From NCBI RefSeq assembly GCF_042453785.1, contig NC_091675.1:53640501-53704500 (forward strand): a stretch of DNA of 64,000 nt, written 5' to 3'. The position numbers and the translations under genes are program-made. The notes below the pieces were generated by a model. That model worked only from the letters and a program-made list of their open reading frames with translations, did no database searches and was not told the origin of the DNA. Shown here piece after piece: positions 35,001-47,849 of this stretch. The stretch comes from Malus domestica (lineage: Eukaryota > Streptophyta > Magnoliopsida > Rosales > Rosaceae). How positions within the stretch are numbered: the first letter of the stretch is position 1; each line of letters starts with the position of its first letter.

Positions 35001-35139
35001 AATGCTTTTGATCTACTCTAGAACCAGAATGACATTCCTAATTCCATCTAACATTTTATAATTCATTTTTAAATAACTTTGTTTCGAGCCTTCCAAATCC
35101 CATACTACTAAATATTACCCAAAGTGCGGAATCCAAATG

Positions 35140-35577
35140 AAAAAAATGGAACCGCAACTGATACGTGCATTGGAAAAGAAGAGAGTGGTCAAGGTCTGCT
35201 TTAAATCTCGGGTATTGGCTTTTCTGATCACATTGTGCATGTTAGAGAGTAAGGTTACGTTTGTAGATCAATGACCAAGTCTTACGAGTAGTTTGACTTG
35301 CCTAATCCTTCATCATCCTCATTAAAATTAGAAAAAAGTTGAAACCGCAACTGATACGCACATAGGAAAAGAAGAGAGAGGTCAAGGTCTGCTTTAAACC
35401 TTGGGTATTGATTCTTTCTGACCGCATTGTGAGTGTTAGAGAGTAAGGCTACTTTTGTAGTTTAATGACCAAGCATTATGAGTAGGTTTTTATTATTATT
35501 ATTATTTTTTTTTTTGTCAAAGAAGCCTTATGAGTAATTTGACTTGCCTAATTCTTCATCATCCTCATTAAAATAAA
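35140..35577. repeat. Direct tandem duplication of about 190 bp
   Basis: Copies begin at about 35150 and 35341. Both contain 'ggtcaaggtctgctttaaa', 'gttagagagtaagg', 'taatgaccaag' and 'atccttcatcatcctcatta' or close variants. The second copy is expanded by a poly-T/ATT insert near 35485-35515. Confidence 0.8.
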
Positions 35578-37900
35578 ATAAAAATCATTGTTAGGGTTTA
35601 ATTTTTGTATTTGTTCTATTGTCTAATACAAAAATGTTTATATATTTGTTGTTGAATTAAAAATGGTTATGCTGATAAAGATAGGGATGTGGGTTGGATT
35701 TGTGTGGTTATTCATAGAATTAATTAAGCTAGATGATTATCTGTTCAAATTAAAATAATTTATAAAAGCGAATGGGTCCAAGTTGGATTGCCTGGCTGAG
35801 TAGTGGCAAGCAATTAGTCTATTGTAATTAATTGTTGCTAGTTCCCTTTCAAATATGATTAAATGAGAAAGTTGAAAATGATATGCGCGCCCAAACCAAG
35901 TGTTTAGGAGTGCCATTTGGGCTAGTTGGGCAGGTTAGATGGTCAACCTAACTCTAACTTAACATTCTCAATTCAAGTTTGGATTAGGTTTGGGTTTATG
36001 CAGGTTCGAATCTCATCATTTGTAAGTGAGAGATTTTAAGTTTGAGTTTCATTGATGACGAGTAAAAAAGAAATTGACAATTCAAATGCTCACCACTTTA
36101 CACTGTAGTAAGGTCAGCGCCGAGTAAACCCAGACGAAAATTAGAGTTCAAGACATATCACAACAGTTATGTGTAATGCTTTGTGCTAAGCGAGCCTATT
36201 TTTGTGGTCACCTAAGAGCACAAAATTAAGGGAAAGAGGTGTTCAAACTAGAAAGAGTGATGCAAAAAATGGGGAAAAAAATAAAATAGGGTTCAAGTAA
36301 CATCTGCACCTTTCAACAGGGGAGATTATCTAGATTTTGAACATTTTAATTGTATTTTATCTTTTTCTTGCATCTGAAGTTTAGTAAAGTTTTAGAATTC
36401 AGTCTTCACCTTGTAAGACGGGGTCTAAATTTTACTCTCGTAGATGTCATGTGTTTAATAAAACACCAAAAAGAGATCTAGGCTTTATAATTTTATTTTA
36501 CTATTTACTATATTAGTAAAACATAAGATCTCCCTTGTAGAAGATGTATCATCATCATATAATTGATATGAGTAATCTATCTTTTGTGATAAAATTCTCG
36601 CACTTGTCATGGTTAATAGTGAGCCGTTAACCTGTCTCTGTAAAATATTAACAACCGCATTTGCAATGGCTTGCCATTGATTAGAACCGTAGTCATAAAA
36701 ATCTTAAACAAAGTCTTAACAATGGGGATTGAATTACTATTATATGTAGATTTTTTTTAAGTAAAAATAAACGGAAAAAAAATTGAGAATTGAAAGAAAT
36801 TGTCTATAAAAATCCTGTATCCCTATCATCATCATTGTTGGTAATGATGCTTTATAATCATTCTGCTAACTTCACCTTGTTAAAAACCTTAGTCAAATGG
36901 GAAAGAGCTAATGCGACAACCAATTCACAAATTATTGAAGCTTCTGTAAAAGCTAGACTAAACAATAAAGTACCAGACTAAGCAGTAAAGTACATTGGAT
37001 TTTCCCTCCGCCTCTAGCTGTGTTGCAATCCCTACTACAACTTGTCTTTTCACCACCCTCAAATGATGGTAATGCTTACCACTATATTTGTCATCATTAA
37101 ATAAGTTTAAATTTCGAGATCTGGATAGTGTATAGATATAAATCTCAAAATTTAACATAATCCAATGATAATAAGTAGGGTGGTAAACAAGGCTACTCAA
37201 CAGTTTGAGATAATTACAAAATTTAACCTAATCCAATGATAATAAACGTGGTGGTAAGCTACCCAACAGTTAAAGATAAGCACACCGCTTCACTAATTAA
37301 TGGGAAATTAAATAAGCAAATGTATGAGACAACAACCCAAAAATTTAGGCATCCAATCAAATATAATGGTGATTAAGCCAAGTTGTATTGATCTGTTAGA
37401 TCAGTAGGAAAAGAGAATTCTCTCAAACTTTTACTCTGGGACATTTACTGAGGTATTTTATTTTAGGCACTAATTCAAAAGTTATCAAGATAATTAGCAT
37501 AAATGTTACCAAAACTCAATGTTATTATATCCATCCATGCAATGCCAAAAAGAGAACCCTCATCCAATATTTAGTTAGATATATGCATGCTCGCTTACTA
37601 ATCCGTAATCGAAATGAGAATCTTTACCCAACTTTTAGTTCGATACATATATTAGTAGTCATCATAGAGTCTTTTTTCATACAACATTACTGCGAAGAGA
37701 TTTGGAAAAAAAAACACAGTAGAGCAACTATAATTATATACTTATTAAATTCATCATTCATGAGAATTCAATCGTAAAGACCTCTCACTTGTAAGTTAAA
37801 AAAGAATACCACTAAGTTGTACTACTAGTGACACCACTTGTGAACTAAAGTTTGATCAACTCTCTTCCTCAAACGAGACTGATTTAGAGGAATCAACTAT
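35578..37900. other. Intergenic, no recognised gene
   Basis: AT-rich spacer. A SINE-like head in minus orientation is seen at about 37739-37818, and a fragment at about 36000-36060 ('ggttcgaatctcatc', 'gtaagtgagaga'). 37150-37260 holds a short direct repeat ('ttaac.taatccaatgataat'). Confidence 0.45.
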
Positions 37901-37929
37901 CTAACTGAATCAATAATATGAAATCGTTT

Positions 37930-38540
37930 AGTCATTAAATTGTATAAAAATATATGATCGGATCGGTAAAAGTATTATCTATTTGTTGCAGTTGATTGAC
38001 TAAATGACCATTGTTTTAATTTATTTTTTTTGCAAAAATGATCTTTACATAATGATTTACAATATTAATGGATCTGATCAAAATCATGAAGTTATGTGAA
38101 TTGGTCACGAAACATTTTGATGAGGAATTCTCCCTCATTATTGAGTAGCCAACAATTGTTCTTTTTCCACTATGAATTAACTTGGCTCCTCAATGGATGA
38201 GTAGGAGGAGTTCCCCCTCAAGATATTTTATAACATTTTCACATAACTTCATACTTGTGATCAAAACCGTTCATATTATAAATCACTATGTAAATATCAT
38301 CTTTGCAAAAATTCAATAAAATATGAGATTGTTTAGTCATTGAATTGTATAAAAACAAATGATTGGATTTGAAAACATTACGAATTGTCTATCTGTTTCA
38401 TACAATCGATGGATTAAGGACGGAGATGATATTTATAGAGTAATTTATAACATAAATAATTTGAATTATAAACATAAAAATCTGTGAATCGATCACAAAG
38501 TATCTTGAGGAGAAACTCCTCATTTATTTGAAGGAGCCAA
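37930..38540 (-). repeat. Dispersed repeat, at least two tandem diverged copies
   Basis: The phrases 'gaggaattctccctcat', 'gaggagttccccctcaaga' and 'gaggagaaactcctc' recur at intervals of roughly 90-290 bp, and the segment near 38095-38200 matches 34640-34800 inverted. It may be remnants of one element family. Confidence 0.5.
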
Positions 38541-39095
38541 GCATTCCTCTTTGCACTAACCAAAAGCTCTTACATATTACATATAAGTTGCTAATTACAT
38601 TTTAGCTAACAAACAAGAGGAACAGTTCATCTCTTTTCAAAGCAACAAGTAAGCAGTCCTCTTCCAATCCTCCACCGATCTCTATATATTAGAAATCAAT
38701 GGGTTGGGATGAGCTGTCCTGCTAGTGCATTAGATGCTTTTATCTGCATGCTTACGTGCGCCGTCTAGCTGCTTGCCGCTTGCTTCCCTGCTCTCGACTG
38801 GGAGAAACTTGACTCACCCTCCCACTCCCTCCCTCCCTCCTATATCAGTAATTTACCATTTCATAACATATTCTGGTCTGACCCTGAAATTCTGCAGAAT
38901 GGTAAAAGAAATATATGAGTGGAAAACTCTGATATTTATCTTGTTTATGAATGTGGGCACCTCTATTATTGTTAAAAGGGCCGCTGGAGGACTCTTGAGA
39001 AGACCAAGTTGCCCCTAGAACAGTGTTGGTTGGGTGGGTGACTTTGGGTTTTCAAAGCACAGAAAAAAAAGAATAGGAAAATTAAGGAGAATGTT

Positions 39096-39097
<2 letters not shown>

Positions 39098-39132
<35 letters not shown>

Positions 39133-39770
39133 GGATGTAAAACCAAAAAAATATGAACAAAATTACTGGGGACGAGGAGGGGTTCAGGCAGGCATAAATG
39201 TGGGTGTAAAAAAGAGAGGTGGATTCCTATCATTCCTTTTACCAGACCCCACGAGTGGAGGGCGGAGGGGTCTTCTCTTTCTCTTTCTCTTGTCTTACTT
39301 CCTTCCTCATAGCTAGTAGCTCCACCACAAAGGACCCTCACCTGCTTGACCTAATTTCTCTCTCTTAGATATTTCTCTCTCTAAAGAGTAAGTGCTACTT
39401 CTGGTGCTGCGCAGGGGAAGGACAAGAGTTAATCATAGACCAAGAAAGTAAGAACCCCACAAACTCACTCTTAGTTGGTCTTAGCTTGGTCCAACTCCAA
39501 TCCAAACCCTGCCATATTTTTAAAGAGATTCTCACTCCACCTCACCCCCTCTCTCTCTCTCTCTAAAGTCCAAAGTCCAACCCAGCTCAAGAGAGAGAAA
39601 GACGAGAGAGAAGAAAAAGAAAATTACTATTGTGGATGACTGATGAGTGAGAGAGAGACGAAGTGGATCAAGATCAATCAGCCAACAGCAACTTAAAACC
39701 CAAGAAACAAAAAAACACATAAAAATAAAGATATCATCTCTCTCTTCCTCCAAGTCCAAACCCTTCCCTA
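39098..39770 (+). promoter_or_regulatory. TCP gene leader region, GA/CT-rich
   Basis: A (GA)n run at 39099-39126 and several CT-rich tracts (39285-39300, 39356-39385, 39548-39565) precede the TCP ATG. Polypyrimidine/GAGA-type tracts are common in plant leaders and can bind BPC/GAGA-binding factors. The exact transcription start is not visible. Confidence 0.4.
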
Positions 39771-39774
39771 CCAA

Positions 39775-41595
39775 ATGGACTTATCAAATTTCCAACCCAA
39801 CAACAACAAGAAGCAGCAGCAGCAGCAGCAGCAAAACAGCAACACTTCCACTTCCACTTCTAACAACACCACAAGTCTCCACCACCACCATCTTCTTCCT
39901 CATCTTCAACAAAAATTCCAACACCACCACCAACAACAACACCCCTCCTCCTCTTCCTCTTATTCTTCTTCTTCTTCTTCCCACTTTGTGGGCCCCTTTG
40001 ATGGCATCAGATCTTCTTCAGGAGGAGGGGGAGGAGGAGGAGGACATCCTTCCATGGGCTCCATCTCAATTCAAGCTGGCCTCACCACCACTTCCCATTC
40101 TACCCCACCACCACCAACAACTTCTGCTCCTTCCTCCTCATCTTTCTCCTCTTCCTCCTCCACCTCCTCCCCCTCCTCCACTTCCACCTCCACCGCCCCT
40201 CCCCAACTAGTCGACGCCTCCCTCGCCATCGCCACCAGATCCGATCCCCACCCACCCACCAGACCCGGCTCCCTTCTCGACTCCGCCAAAAATAACCAAA
40301 TTCAACAGCAACTGACCATTTCACCCGCCACCACTCCGCCTCCAGCAGCAGCAGCAACAACGACTCCAGTGGCCAAACGATCCACCAAGGACCGACACAC
40401 AAAAGTTGAAGGCAGAGGCCGACGCATACGAATGCCGGCAACCTGCGCGGCCAGAGTCTTCCAGTTGACCAGAGAACTGGGACATAAGTCTGACGGCGAG
40501 ACCATCGAGTGGCTCCTCCAGCAAGCTGAGCCTTCCATCATCGCCACTACCGGAACAGGCACCATCCCAGCCAATTTCTCAACCTTGAACATATCCCTGC
40601 GCAGCAGTGGGTCAAGTCTCTCTGCTCCGCCTTCCAAGTCCGCCCCTCACTCCTTTCACGGCGCCTTGGCTCTCACCCACCGCCCTCACTACGACGAGGG
40701 TTTTGCCCATTCGGGTCTGTTGGGGTTTCATCAACAACCTCAACAGCAGCAGCAGCAGCATCCACAGCATCATCATCAGCCGCATCAGTCTCCTCTCATG
40801 ACAGCAGATGAAATTGCAGAAGCGCTTCCAAGTGGCGGCGGAGACAGTGGCGGAGGCGGCGGTGGAGAATCGACTGAGAATTATATGAGAAAACGCTTTA
40901 GAGAAGATTTGTTCAAGGATGACAATCAAGAGCGAGGAGAAAGCGGCAGCGGTGGTGGAGTAGGATCGCCGTCCAGGAACAAGGCATTTAAGGGTGGGAG
41001 TAGTTGTGGGTTACAATTGCCAAAACAGCAGCAGCAGGGAGAGGAGCTAGGATCTTATTCTTCCGGGGTTTTGAGGCCTTCAAACATCTTACCCGCCACT
41101 GCGATGTGGGCAGTGGCACCAGCCCCAACAAGCGGTGCTGGCAGCACATTCTGGATGCTGCCAGTAACTGCTGGTTCGGCTGTACCTTCTATGGCCACCG
41201 GAACATCTGGGGCAGGTCCTTCAGAAGCAACCCAAATGTGGACATTCCCGTCCGCAACCGCCAGTCACGTAAGCACATTGCAAGCGCCATTACATTTCAT
41301 GCCGAGGTTCAATCTTCCGGGCAGTCTTGAATTCCAGCAAGCCGGCAGCCGAGGGAGTCCCCTCCAGTTGGGCTCCATGCTAATGCAGCAACAACCGTCT
41401 CAGCATCTCGGCCTCGGAGTTTCCGAGTCGAATTTAGGCATGCTGGCAGCGCTTAATGCTTACTCTAGAGGAGGTTTAAATATGAATTCCGATCACCAGC
41501 AGAATCATCAGCATCCGTTGGATCATCATCAACAACAACACCACCAGCATCAAACTACGGATAGTGGAGATGAAGGCCCAAACAGTTCTCAATGA
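39775..41595 (+). CDS. TCP8: Class I TCP transcription factor (TCP8/TCP14-like)
   Basis: An intronless frame of 606 residues. The TCP basic helix-loop-helix domain lies at about residues 204-260: '[19 protein letters not shown]', '[20 protein letters not shown]', [19 protein letters not shown]. The class I deletion in the basic region is present. '[19 protein letters not shown]' follows. The C-terminus has '[20 protein letters not shown]', '[11 protein letters not shown]' and '[16 protein letters not shown]', blocks I recall from Arabidopsis TCP8. The N-terminus is low complexity (poly-Q, S, T, P and H), which makes the protein longer than the roughly 400-residue Arabidopsis TCP8. Class I TCPs bind GTGGGNCC-type sites in the nucleus and promote growth and immunity-related expression. 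The start is the first ATG of the frame (MDLSNFQP). The gene is followed within 300 bp by a retrotransposon LTR. Confidence 0.93.
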   Translation: MDLSNFQPNNNKKQQQQQQQNSNTSTSTSNNTTSLHHHHLLPHLQQKFQHHHQQQHPSSSSSYSSSSSSHFVGPFDGIRSSSGGGGGGGGHPSMGSISIQAGLTTTSHSTPPPPTTSAPSSSSFSSSSSTSSPSSTSTSTAPPQLVDASLAIATRSDPHPPTRPGSLLDSAKNNQIQQQLTISPATTPPPAAAATTTPVAKRSTKDRHTKVEGRGRRIRMPATCAARVFQLTRELGHKSDGETIEWLLQQAEPSIIATTGTGTIPANFSTLNISLRSSGSSLSAPPSKSAPHSFHGALALTHRPHYDEGFAHSGLLGFHQQPQQQQQQHPQHHHQPHQSPLMTADEIAEALPSGGGDSGGGGGGESTENYMRKRFREDLFKDDNQERGESGSGGGVGSPSRNKAFKGGSSCGLQLPKQQQQGEELGSYSSGVLRPSNILPATAMWAVAPAPTSGAGSTFWMLPVTAGSAVPSMATGTSGAGPSEATQMWTFPSATASHVSTLQAPLHFMPRFNLPGSLEFQQAGSRGSPLQLGSMLMQQQPSQHLGLGVSESNLGMLAALNAYSRGGLNMNSDHQQNHQHPLDHHQQQHHQHQTTDSGDEGPNSSQ

Positions 41596-41871
41596 CATGA
41601 ATAATATATGGTCAGTTTTTTATTTTTATTTTTATTTTTGTGTAATTTACATGATGGCATTGGCATGCAGCTTGGTTATTGCAGTCCTCCTTCCAATTTT
41701 TCATTTAATTAATTAATATTAATTAGAGGATGAGCAGGAACACTAGAGATTTGTTGGGTTTGTGTTTTTGCAGATTTGGAAGTTGAATTTGTAATGAGAT
41801 GAGTGCATGGATTTGTATTGAACCATGAGAGAAGTTAGAGAGGTACATGAAAAGATAGGTTTCATTTAAGC

Positions 41872-42155
41872 GGGTGCTAGATATCATACCGTTTAGTTTC
41901 GTAACTATAAAACAAAAGATTGCAGGAAAAAGAGGAAGGGAGGGATAATGATATATATTATTGCTTTACTTTTCTTTTCTGTGTATTATAATCACACACG
42001 GAGTGCTCTTTATATAGAGCCACATCCATGACAAACCAAAAAGTGAAATGTTGAAAACTTCACATGATAACAATCATACTACTGTGGCATTTTTGAAAAC
42101 TTCATATAATAACAAATACACTACTGTGGGCATTCATTATCATAATTTTACAACA
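41872..42155 (-). mobile_element. 3' LTR of the minus copia element (partial)
   Basis: The reverse complement matches the LTRs at 46845-47182, 47271-47609 and 63336-63674, starting TGTTGTAAAATTATG. Clear similarity stops near 'ggtgctagatatc' (41872), so about 55 bp of the LTR end is missing or too diverged. The polypurine tract (complement of 'actcccccttag') abuts at 42156. Confidence 0.85.
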
Positions 42156-42389
42156 CTCCCCCTTAGATGCCCACATTTCAACATTAGTTGCCTAGTTAAA
42201 ACTTTGCTCGGAAAAACCCAGTGGGAAAAGCTGTAGCGAAAGAAAAAGAGTACAACTTTGCTTGGATTGTTGATATAGTGTTAAGTATGCTTATGTTGCC
42301 TCGTTATATAGGAAAAACCTAGTGGGAAAAATCCTAGTCGAAGGAAAACGAGTTCAACATGTACGTATCATGGATGCTCCCCTTAATAT

Positions 42390-45300
42390 GTATCTCCCCC
42401 TGATTTCGCGTTCTTCAAGTTTAACTGATTGGTAAGTCGACGTAATCCGATACCATGCACTAGCGTCTGAAACGTGCACTTTGGTAGAGATGTGGTAAAT
42501 AGGTTTGCCAAATTTTCATTGGAACAGATTTGTCTGACTTCAATAACTTTAGCCTTCGGAAGCTCATGTGCACTAAAAAACTTTGGAAATATGTGTTTAG
42601 TTATTTCGCCCTTGATGAATCATTCCTTCATTTAGGCAACATAGGCTGCATTATCTTCATGAATGATAGTTGGAGTGTCTGTCTTTGAAGGTAGACCACA
42701 TGAATTCTGGATATGATGGATCATTTATCTTAACCAAGAACATTCACGACTTGCTTCATGTAAAGCAAGTATTTCAAAATGATTGGAAGATGTAGCAACT
42801 AATGTTTTCTTTGTTAAGCACCATGAAATTGTTGTATCTCCATTAGTGAACACATATACAGTTTGTGAGCAGGCTTTATGTGGACCAAAGAGAAAACCAA
42901 CATCTCTATATCCAACAAGGATCTGGTCATTTGTGGATTTCTCTAAGTAGAAGAGACCCATGTCTGTTGTCTCACGAAGGTATCGTAAAACATATTTGAC
43001 TCCTTTCCAGTGACGAATTGTTGGAGCAGAGTTATACCTTGCTAACAAGTTGACTGAAAAAGCTATATCTGGTTTAGTACATTGTGCTGAATACAATAAA
43101 GCACATATTGTACTCATATATGATACTTCTGGACCAAAGACCATTTCATCATTTTCTTTTGGACGGAATGGATATTTCTTAATGTACAGAGAACGAACGA
43201 CCATTGGCGTGCTGAGTGGATAAGCCTTGTCCATGCCAAATCGCTTCAGGATTTTTTCAATGTAAGCTGATTGAAAGACCAAAATTCCATTAGCACAATG
43301 TTCGATTTGCAGGCCGAGACATTATTTTGTTTTCCATGGTCTTTCATTTCAAATTTTTCTTTTCAGATATTTAGCAGTTTTATAGAGCTCTTCAAGGGTT
43401 CCAACTAAGTTCATATCATCAACATATACTGCTACTATACCAAATCCAGAATTTGATTTCTTAATGAACATATAAGGGCAAATGACACTGTTGGTATATC
43501 CTTCTTTGATCAAATATTCATTGAGATGATTATACCATATTCGTCCAGATTGTTTCAGCCCATATAATGATCGCCTTAATTTGATTAAGAGCATACCTCG
43601 TGGTTTGTTAGTCGTTTAAGGCAACTTAAGTCATTATGGGACCTTCATATATATGTCAGTATTTAATTCTCTATATAGATATGCGGTGATGACATCCATA
43701 CGTCGCATGTTAAGTTTTTCTGAAACCACCAAACTTATTAAGTAACAGAATGTAATTGCATCCATTACAGGAAAGTATGTCTCCTCATAATCAATTCTAG
43801 GTCTTTGTGAAAAACCTTGTGCAACGAGTCGTGCTTTATATCTTGCAATCTCGTTTATCTCATTGTGCTTTCTTGTGAATACCCATTTGTAACCCCCAGG
43901 GTTTACACCAGGCGGGGTTTGGACTACAGGTCCAAAAGCACTTCGCCTTTCTAAGGAATTTAATTATGCATGAATTGCATTTTTCCACTTAGGCCAATCT
44001 TATCTCTGTTTGCATTCATCAACACAACTGGGCTCAATATCATCGCTTAATATGATTTTAGTGGCTATTACGAATGCAAACATGTTGTCGATGATTATTT
44101 TATTTCGATCCCACAATTCATTAGTACATGCATAATTTATGGAGATTTCTTTGCTTTCATGTACTTCTGTCTCTTCAGGGACATGCGTCTCATCAATGAC
44201 ATTTTGTTTTTAAGAATCATGAAATGTGGATTTGTCATTCTTTTTCTTTTCCTGAATGATTTCATTTGGATTCATTTGTGTCCTTATCTTTCTTTTTCGA
44301 GGGGCTGAATCTTTTGAACTTGTGGGTCTACCACGCTTCAGGAGTGCACAATTCTTGTAGGCGCATTTACAACTGGTATATGTGATTTTGTCACTTTCGT
44401 AGCATCATTAAATGCATCTGGCATTTGATTAGCAATACTTTAAAGATGAACAATCATTTTCACTTCATTTTCACATTGAGTGCTTCGTGGGTCAAAATGA
44501 GATAAGGTGGGTACAATCATGTCAGCTCTTGTCGTTCTTCTGGAATGGTATTTTCTCCCCCTAACAATAGGAAGACAGTCTCATCAAAGTGACAATCCAC
44601 AAAACGAGCTGTAAACATATCACCAGTCAAGGGTTCCAAATATCTAATGATAGATGGTGAATCAAAACCACATAAATTCCCAATCTGCGCTAAGGTCCCA
44701 TTTTAGTGCGTTGTGATGGTACAATAGGCACATAAACAGCACAACCAAAAACTCATAAATGTGAAATGTTTGGTTGATGCCTAAATACGAGTTGTACTGG
44801 GGAGTATTGATGATTGGCTATAGGTCTCAATCGAACCAATCATGCAGCATGTAAGATGGCATGTCCCCATGCAGAAACTGGCAATTTTGTTTTAATGAGC
44901 AGAGTGTGAGCTATTAATTGAAACATCTTATAAATGCTTTTGCTAAACCATTTTGAGTATGGACATGAGGAATAGGTGTTAAACATCAATGCCTTGTGTT
45001 ATGCAGTAATTATCAAAGGTTTGAGACGTAAATTCACCAGCGCTATCAAGTCGGATTGACTTAATAGGGTAATCTGGGAACTGTGCTCGCAACTTAATTA
45101 TCTAAGCAAGAAGTCTGGCAAAAGCAATATTTCGAGTAGACAAGAGGCAAACATGTGACCATCGGGTAGATGCATCAACCAAAACCATAAAGTATCAAAA
45201 TGGTCCACAAGGTGGTTGAATAGGCCCATAAATATCCTCTTGAATTCTTTGCAAAAAATGATGGGGATTCAGCATCAATCTTTAGTTATGATGGTTTAAT

Positions 45301-45872
45301 TACCAACTTCCCTTGATAACAAGCCTTGAAAGGGTTATCATTTGATATAGCAATGTGTCCGCTCAATAATGGATGTCCATTAGAGTTGATAATGATTCTA
45401 CGCATCATGCTAGATCCTGGATGACCCAGACGGTCATGCCAAAGCATGTAAATTTTTGGATCAATGAACTTCTGGTTCATGACAGTTTATGCTTCAATTG
45501 TCTTTATGTATGTATAGTATAATTCACTCGATAAACCACACAACTTCTCCAATATACGCTTAAGGGTATCATTAGAGGTAATGCATATATATTCCACATT
45601 TTTTGCACTTTTCGTTTCAATGTGGTATCCATTTAAATGTATGTCTTTAAAACTCAACAAATTTCAAGTAGATCGAGTAACATACAACGCATTTTGTATG
45701 GACAATATTGTTCCATTTGGTAACATGATATGGGCCTTTCCTGAGCCTTTAATTATATCTGATTGGCCTGATATTGTTGTTACCTTTACTTTTGTAAGCA
45801 TCAAGTTTGAGAAATATTTTTGATCTTGAATTATTGTATGTGTGGTTGTGTTGTCTGCAAGACAAATATCTT
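42390..45872 (-). pseudogene. Copia pol remnants (integrase, RT, RNase H)
   Basis: Pre-integrase 'MLWHDRLGHPGSSMMRR' is at 45480-45286. Integrase remnants span about 45280-44500. RT 'SLYGLKQSGRIWYNHL' and 'VAVYVDDMNLVG' (the YVDD active site) lie at 43594-43349. 'YLRETTDMGLFY' and the RNase H region 'TKKTLVATSSNHFEILAL' lie at 43282-42725. The RNase H end (LTNQ-type C-terminus) is near 42420. Many stops and frameshifts separate the blocks, so no functional polyprotein remains. Compared with the plus copy the order is identical. Confidence 0.88.
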
Positions 45873-46437
45873 AAGGCTAAATAGCCAAAATGGTCCCTGA
45901 GATTTGCATAACTCATCACTTTGGTCCCTAACATTTCAAATCAATCAAAGTGGTCCCTGAGATTGTCCACCATCCATCATTTTGGTCATTCCGTTAAAAA
46001 CTCCGTTAAGTGTCCTTGAGCTCTTAGCCGGAAGTTTGAGCAATTTTCAAAGCTTCGTAACTCAATCATTTCTTAACCAAATTCGACCCATAATATATCA
46101 AAATAAAGATAGGAAAGTGTAGAATAATATTATACCTATTTAGAAGCCCAATGGGTACCAGAGATGGCCAGAAAATAGCCTCAAAGTTGACTGGTTCGAG
46201 AGAAAGCTGGAAAACTCGCCGGAAACTGGGTAAACTTTAAACGTTCATAACTTCTTCAATACTCAACAAAATCAAGTGATTCAAAAACAAAAATCATACT
46301 TCTCGATGAGACGTAGAGAATGGTACCTTTTTCGATATCTAACTCACCGTGGTTTGGCCATAAAACTACTCGAAAGTGGCCGTGTATAGACTTTTGAGTC
46401 GTTTTCCGGCCAAACCACAGCAAGTTAGCCATCTAAT
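45872..46437. mobile_element. MULE-like repeat replacing the gag region
   Basis: Begins with 'gctaaatagccaaaatggtc', the outer-arm motif also seen at 510-850, and shows no copia similarity. On both sides copia sequence resumes (a gag-end match left of 45872, leader repeats right of 46437), but the gag coding part present in the plus copy (48100-49420) is absent. Terminal repeats were not resolved. Confidence 0.5.
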
Positions 46438-46844
46438 TGAAACAATATAGGATATGGTGGGCGATTGTATTGCACCACTCAAGCAACAGGAAAATTTAAA
46501 TCGGTAGAGCAGGATGGGCGATTATACCGCCATCTAAAATTGCAGTAAAATTAAATCTGCAGTTCAAGATGGGCGATTGTACCACATCATCTTTGATTGC
46601 AGTAAAATTAACATAAATAAACACTGGGTTAGTAGTCAGGAGCTACACCAAACAAGAAATAAAAAAAATATAAGTAATTGTTATATTGAGAACTAGGAGC
46701 ATGCATGGTGCTAACAGATCTTGGCAAGCGTACATCAAACAGGTGAGGCAGAGGAGGAAAAAGAACAGTAAAATCCTTGGAGGAAGCATTTTTCGGCGAA
46801 GGGTAATGAGAATTGGTTAACATTAGTGAGTCGTGCTGATAAAT

Positions 46845-47182
46845 TGTTATAAATAGGAAAAAGTTAGAGAGATAACCTTTACTAGGGACAAGAGACAAGC
46901 TGGTGCTAGATATCACACTGTTTAGTTTCGTAACTATAAAACAAAAGATTGCAGGAAAAAGAGGAAGGGAAGGATAGTGATATTATTGCTTTATTTATTT
47001 TCTTTTCTGTGTATTGTATCACATGCGGAGTGCTCTTTATATAGAGCCACATCCGTGACAAACCAAAAAGTGAAATGTTCAAAACTTTACATAATAACAA
47101 TCATACTAATGTGGTCTTTTTGAAAACTTCACATAATAACAAATACACTATTGTGGGCATTAATTCTCATAATTTTACAACA
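46845..47182 (-). mobile_element. 5' LTR of the minus copia element
   Basis: 338 bp, complementary to the plus-copy LTRs end to end (TGTTGTAAAATTATG ... tttataaca). It contains a TATA-like 'ctatataaagagc' motif shared by all copies. Confidence 0.92.
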
Positions 47183-47270
47183 GTTGGTTATTTTTTTTGG
47201 TCATTTTTGTTTATTTTCTGGAATTCAATTTCTAGAATGGTGTGGAGGAAATCCAAGATTAATATGTAAT
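47183..47270. other. 88-bp spacer between two head-to-head copia elements
   Basis: Single-copy-looking AT-rich sequence. Its last five bases are GTAAT, the target duplication of the plus element. Confidence 0.8.
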
Positions 47271-47609
47271 TGTTGTAAAATTATGAGAATGAATGCCCAC
47301 AATAGTGTATTTGTTATTATGTGAAGTTTTCAAAAAGGCCACAGTAGTATGATTGTTATTATAGGAATTTTTCAACATTTCACTTTTTGGTTTGTCACGG
47401 ATGTGGCTCTATATATAGAGTGCTCCGTGTGTGATTACAATACACAACAAAGAAAACAAGTAAAGCAATAATATCAGTATCCCTCCCTTCCTCATTTTCC
47501 TGCAATCTTTTGTGTTATAGTTACAAAACTAAGCAGTGTGATATCTAGCACCCGCTTCTCTTCTGTCCCTAGTAAAGGTTACCTCTCTAACTTTTTCCTA
47601 TTTATAACA
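47271..47609 (+). mobile_element. 5' LTR of the plus copia element
   Basis: 339 bp, TGTTG...AACA, preceded by GTAAT (47266-47270). A TATA-like 'gctctatatatagagtgc' occurs at about 47407. By eye it differs from the 3' LTR at roughly three dozen positions, so the insertion is not recent. Confidence 0.93.
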
Positions 47610-47849
47610 ATTTATCAACATGACTCTCTAACCTTAACCAGTTCTCATCTCCTTTCGCTAAAAAATGCTTCCTCCAAGGATTTTACTGTTCTTCTTCATC
47701 CTCTGCTTTACCTGCTTGATATAGCCTCGTGAAGATGCTAACACCGTGCCTGCTTCTAGTTCTCAATATAACAATTACTTATAATTTTGATTTCTTATTT
47801 AGTGTAGCTTTTGAATACTAACCCAGTGTTTATTTATGTTAATTTTACT

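Larger units (their letters stand above)
41872..47182 (-). mobile_element. Ty1-copia retrotransposon, minus copy, decayed
   Basis: Order on the minus strand: 5' LTR 46845-47182, leader (46438-46844), a MULE-like insert replacing gag (about 45872-46437), GAG-pre-integrase, integrase, reverse transcriptase, RNase H, polypurine tract and 3' LTR. It is the same family as the plus copy at 47271-63674. No matching target duplication was found because the 3' LTR edge is lost. Confidence 0.9.

Noticed and set aside
36000-36060. tRNA gene suggested by a GGTTCGAATC-like motif
   Set aside because: No cloverleaf or acceptor stem could be formed; it fits the SINE-like family instead.
39784-40637. Several minus-strand frames over the TCP gene
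   Set aside because: Low-complexity shadows of the poly-Q/S/P coding region.
41814-41871. Extension of the minus copia 3' LTR to its full length
   Set aside because: A short 'gttagagag' match sits at the expected distance, but the sequence around it does not align, and no GTTGG target duplication was found beside it.
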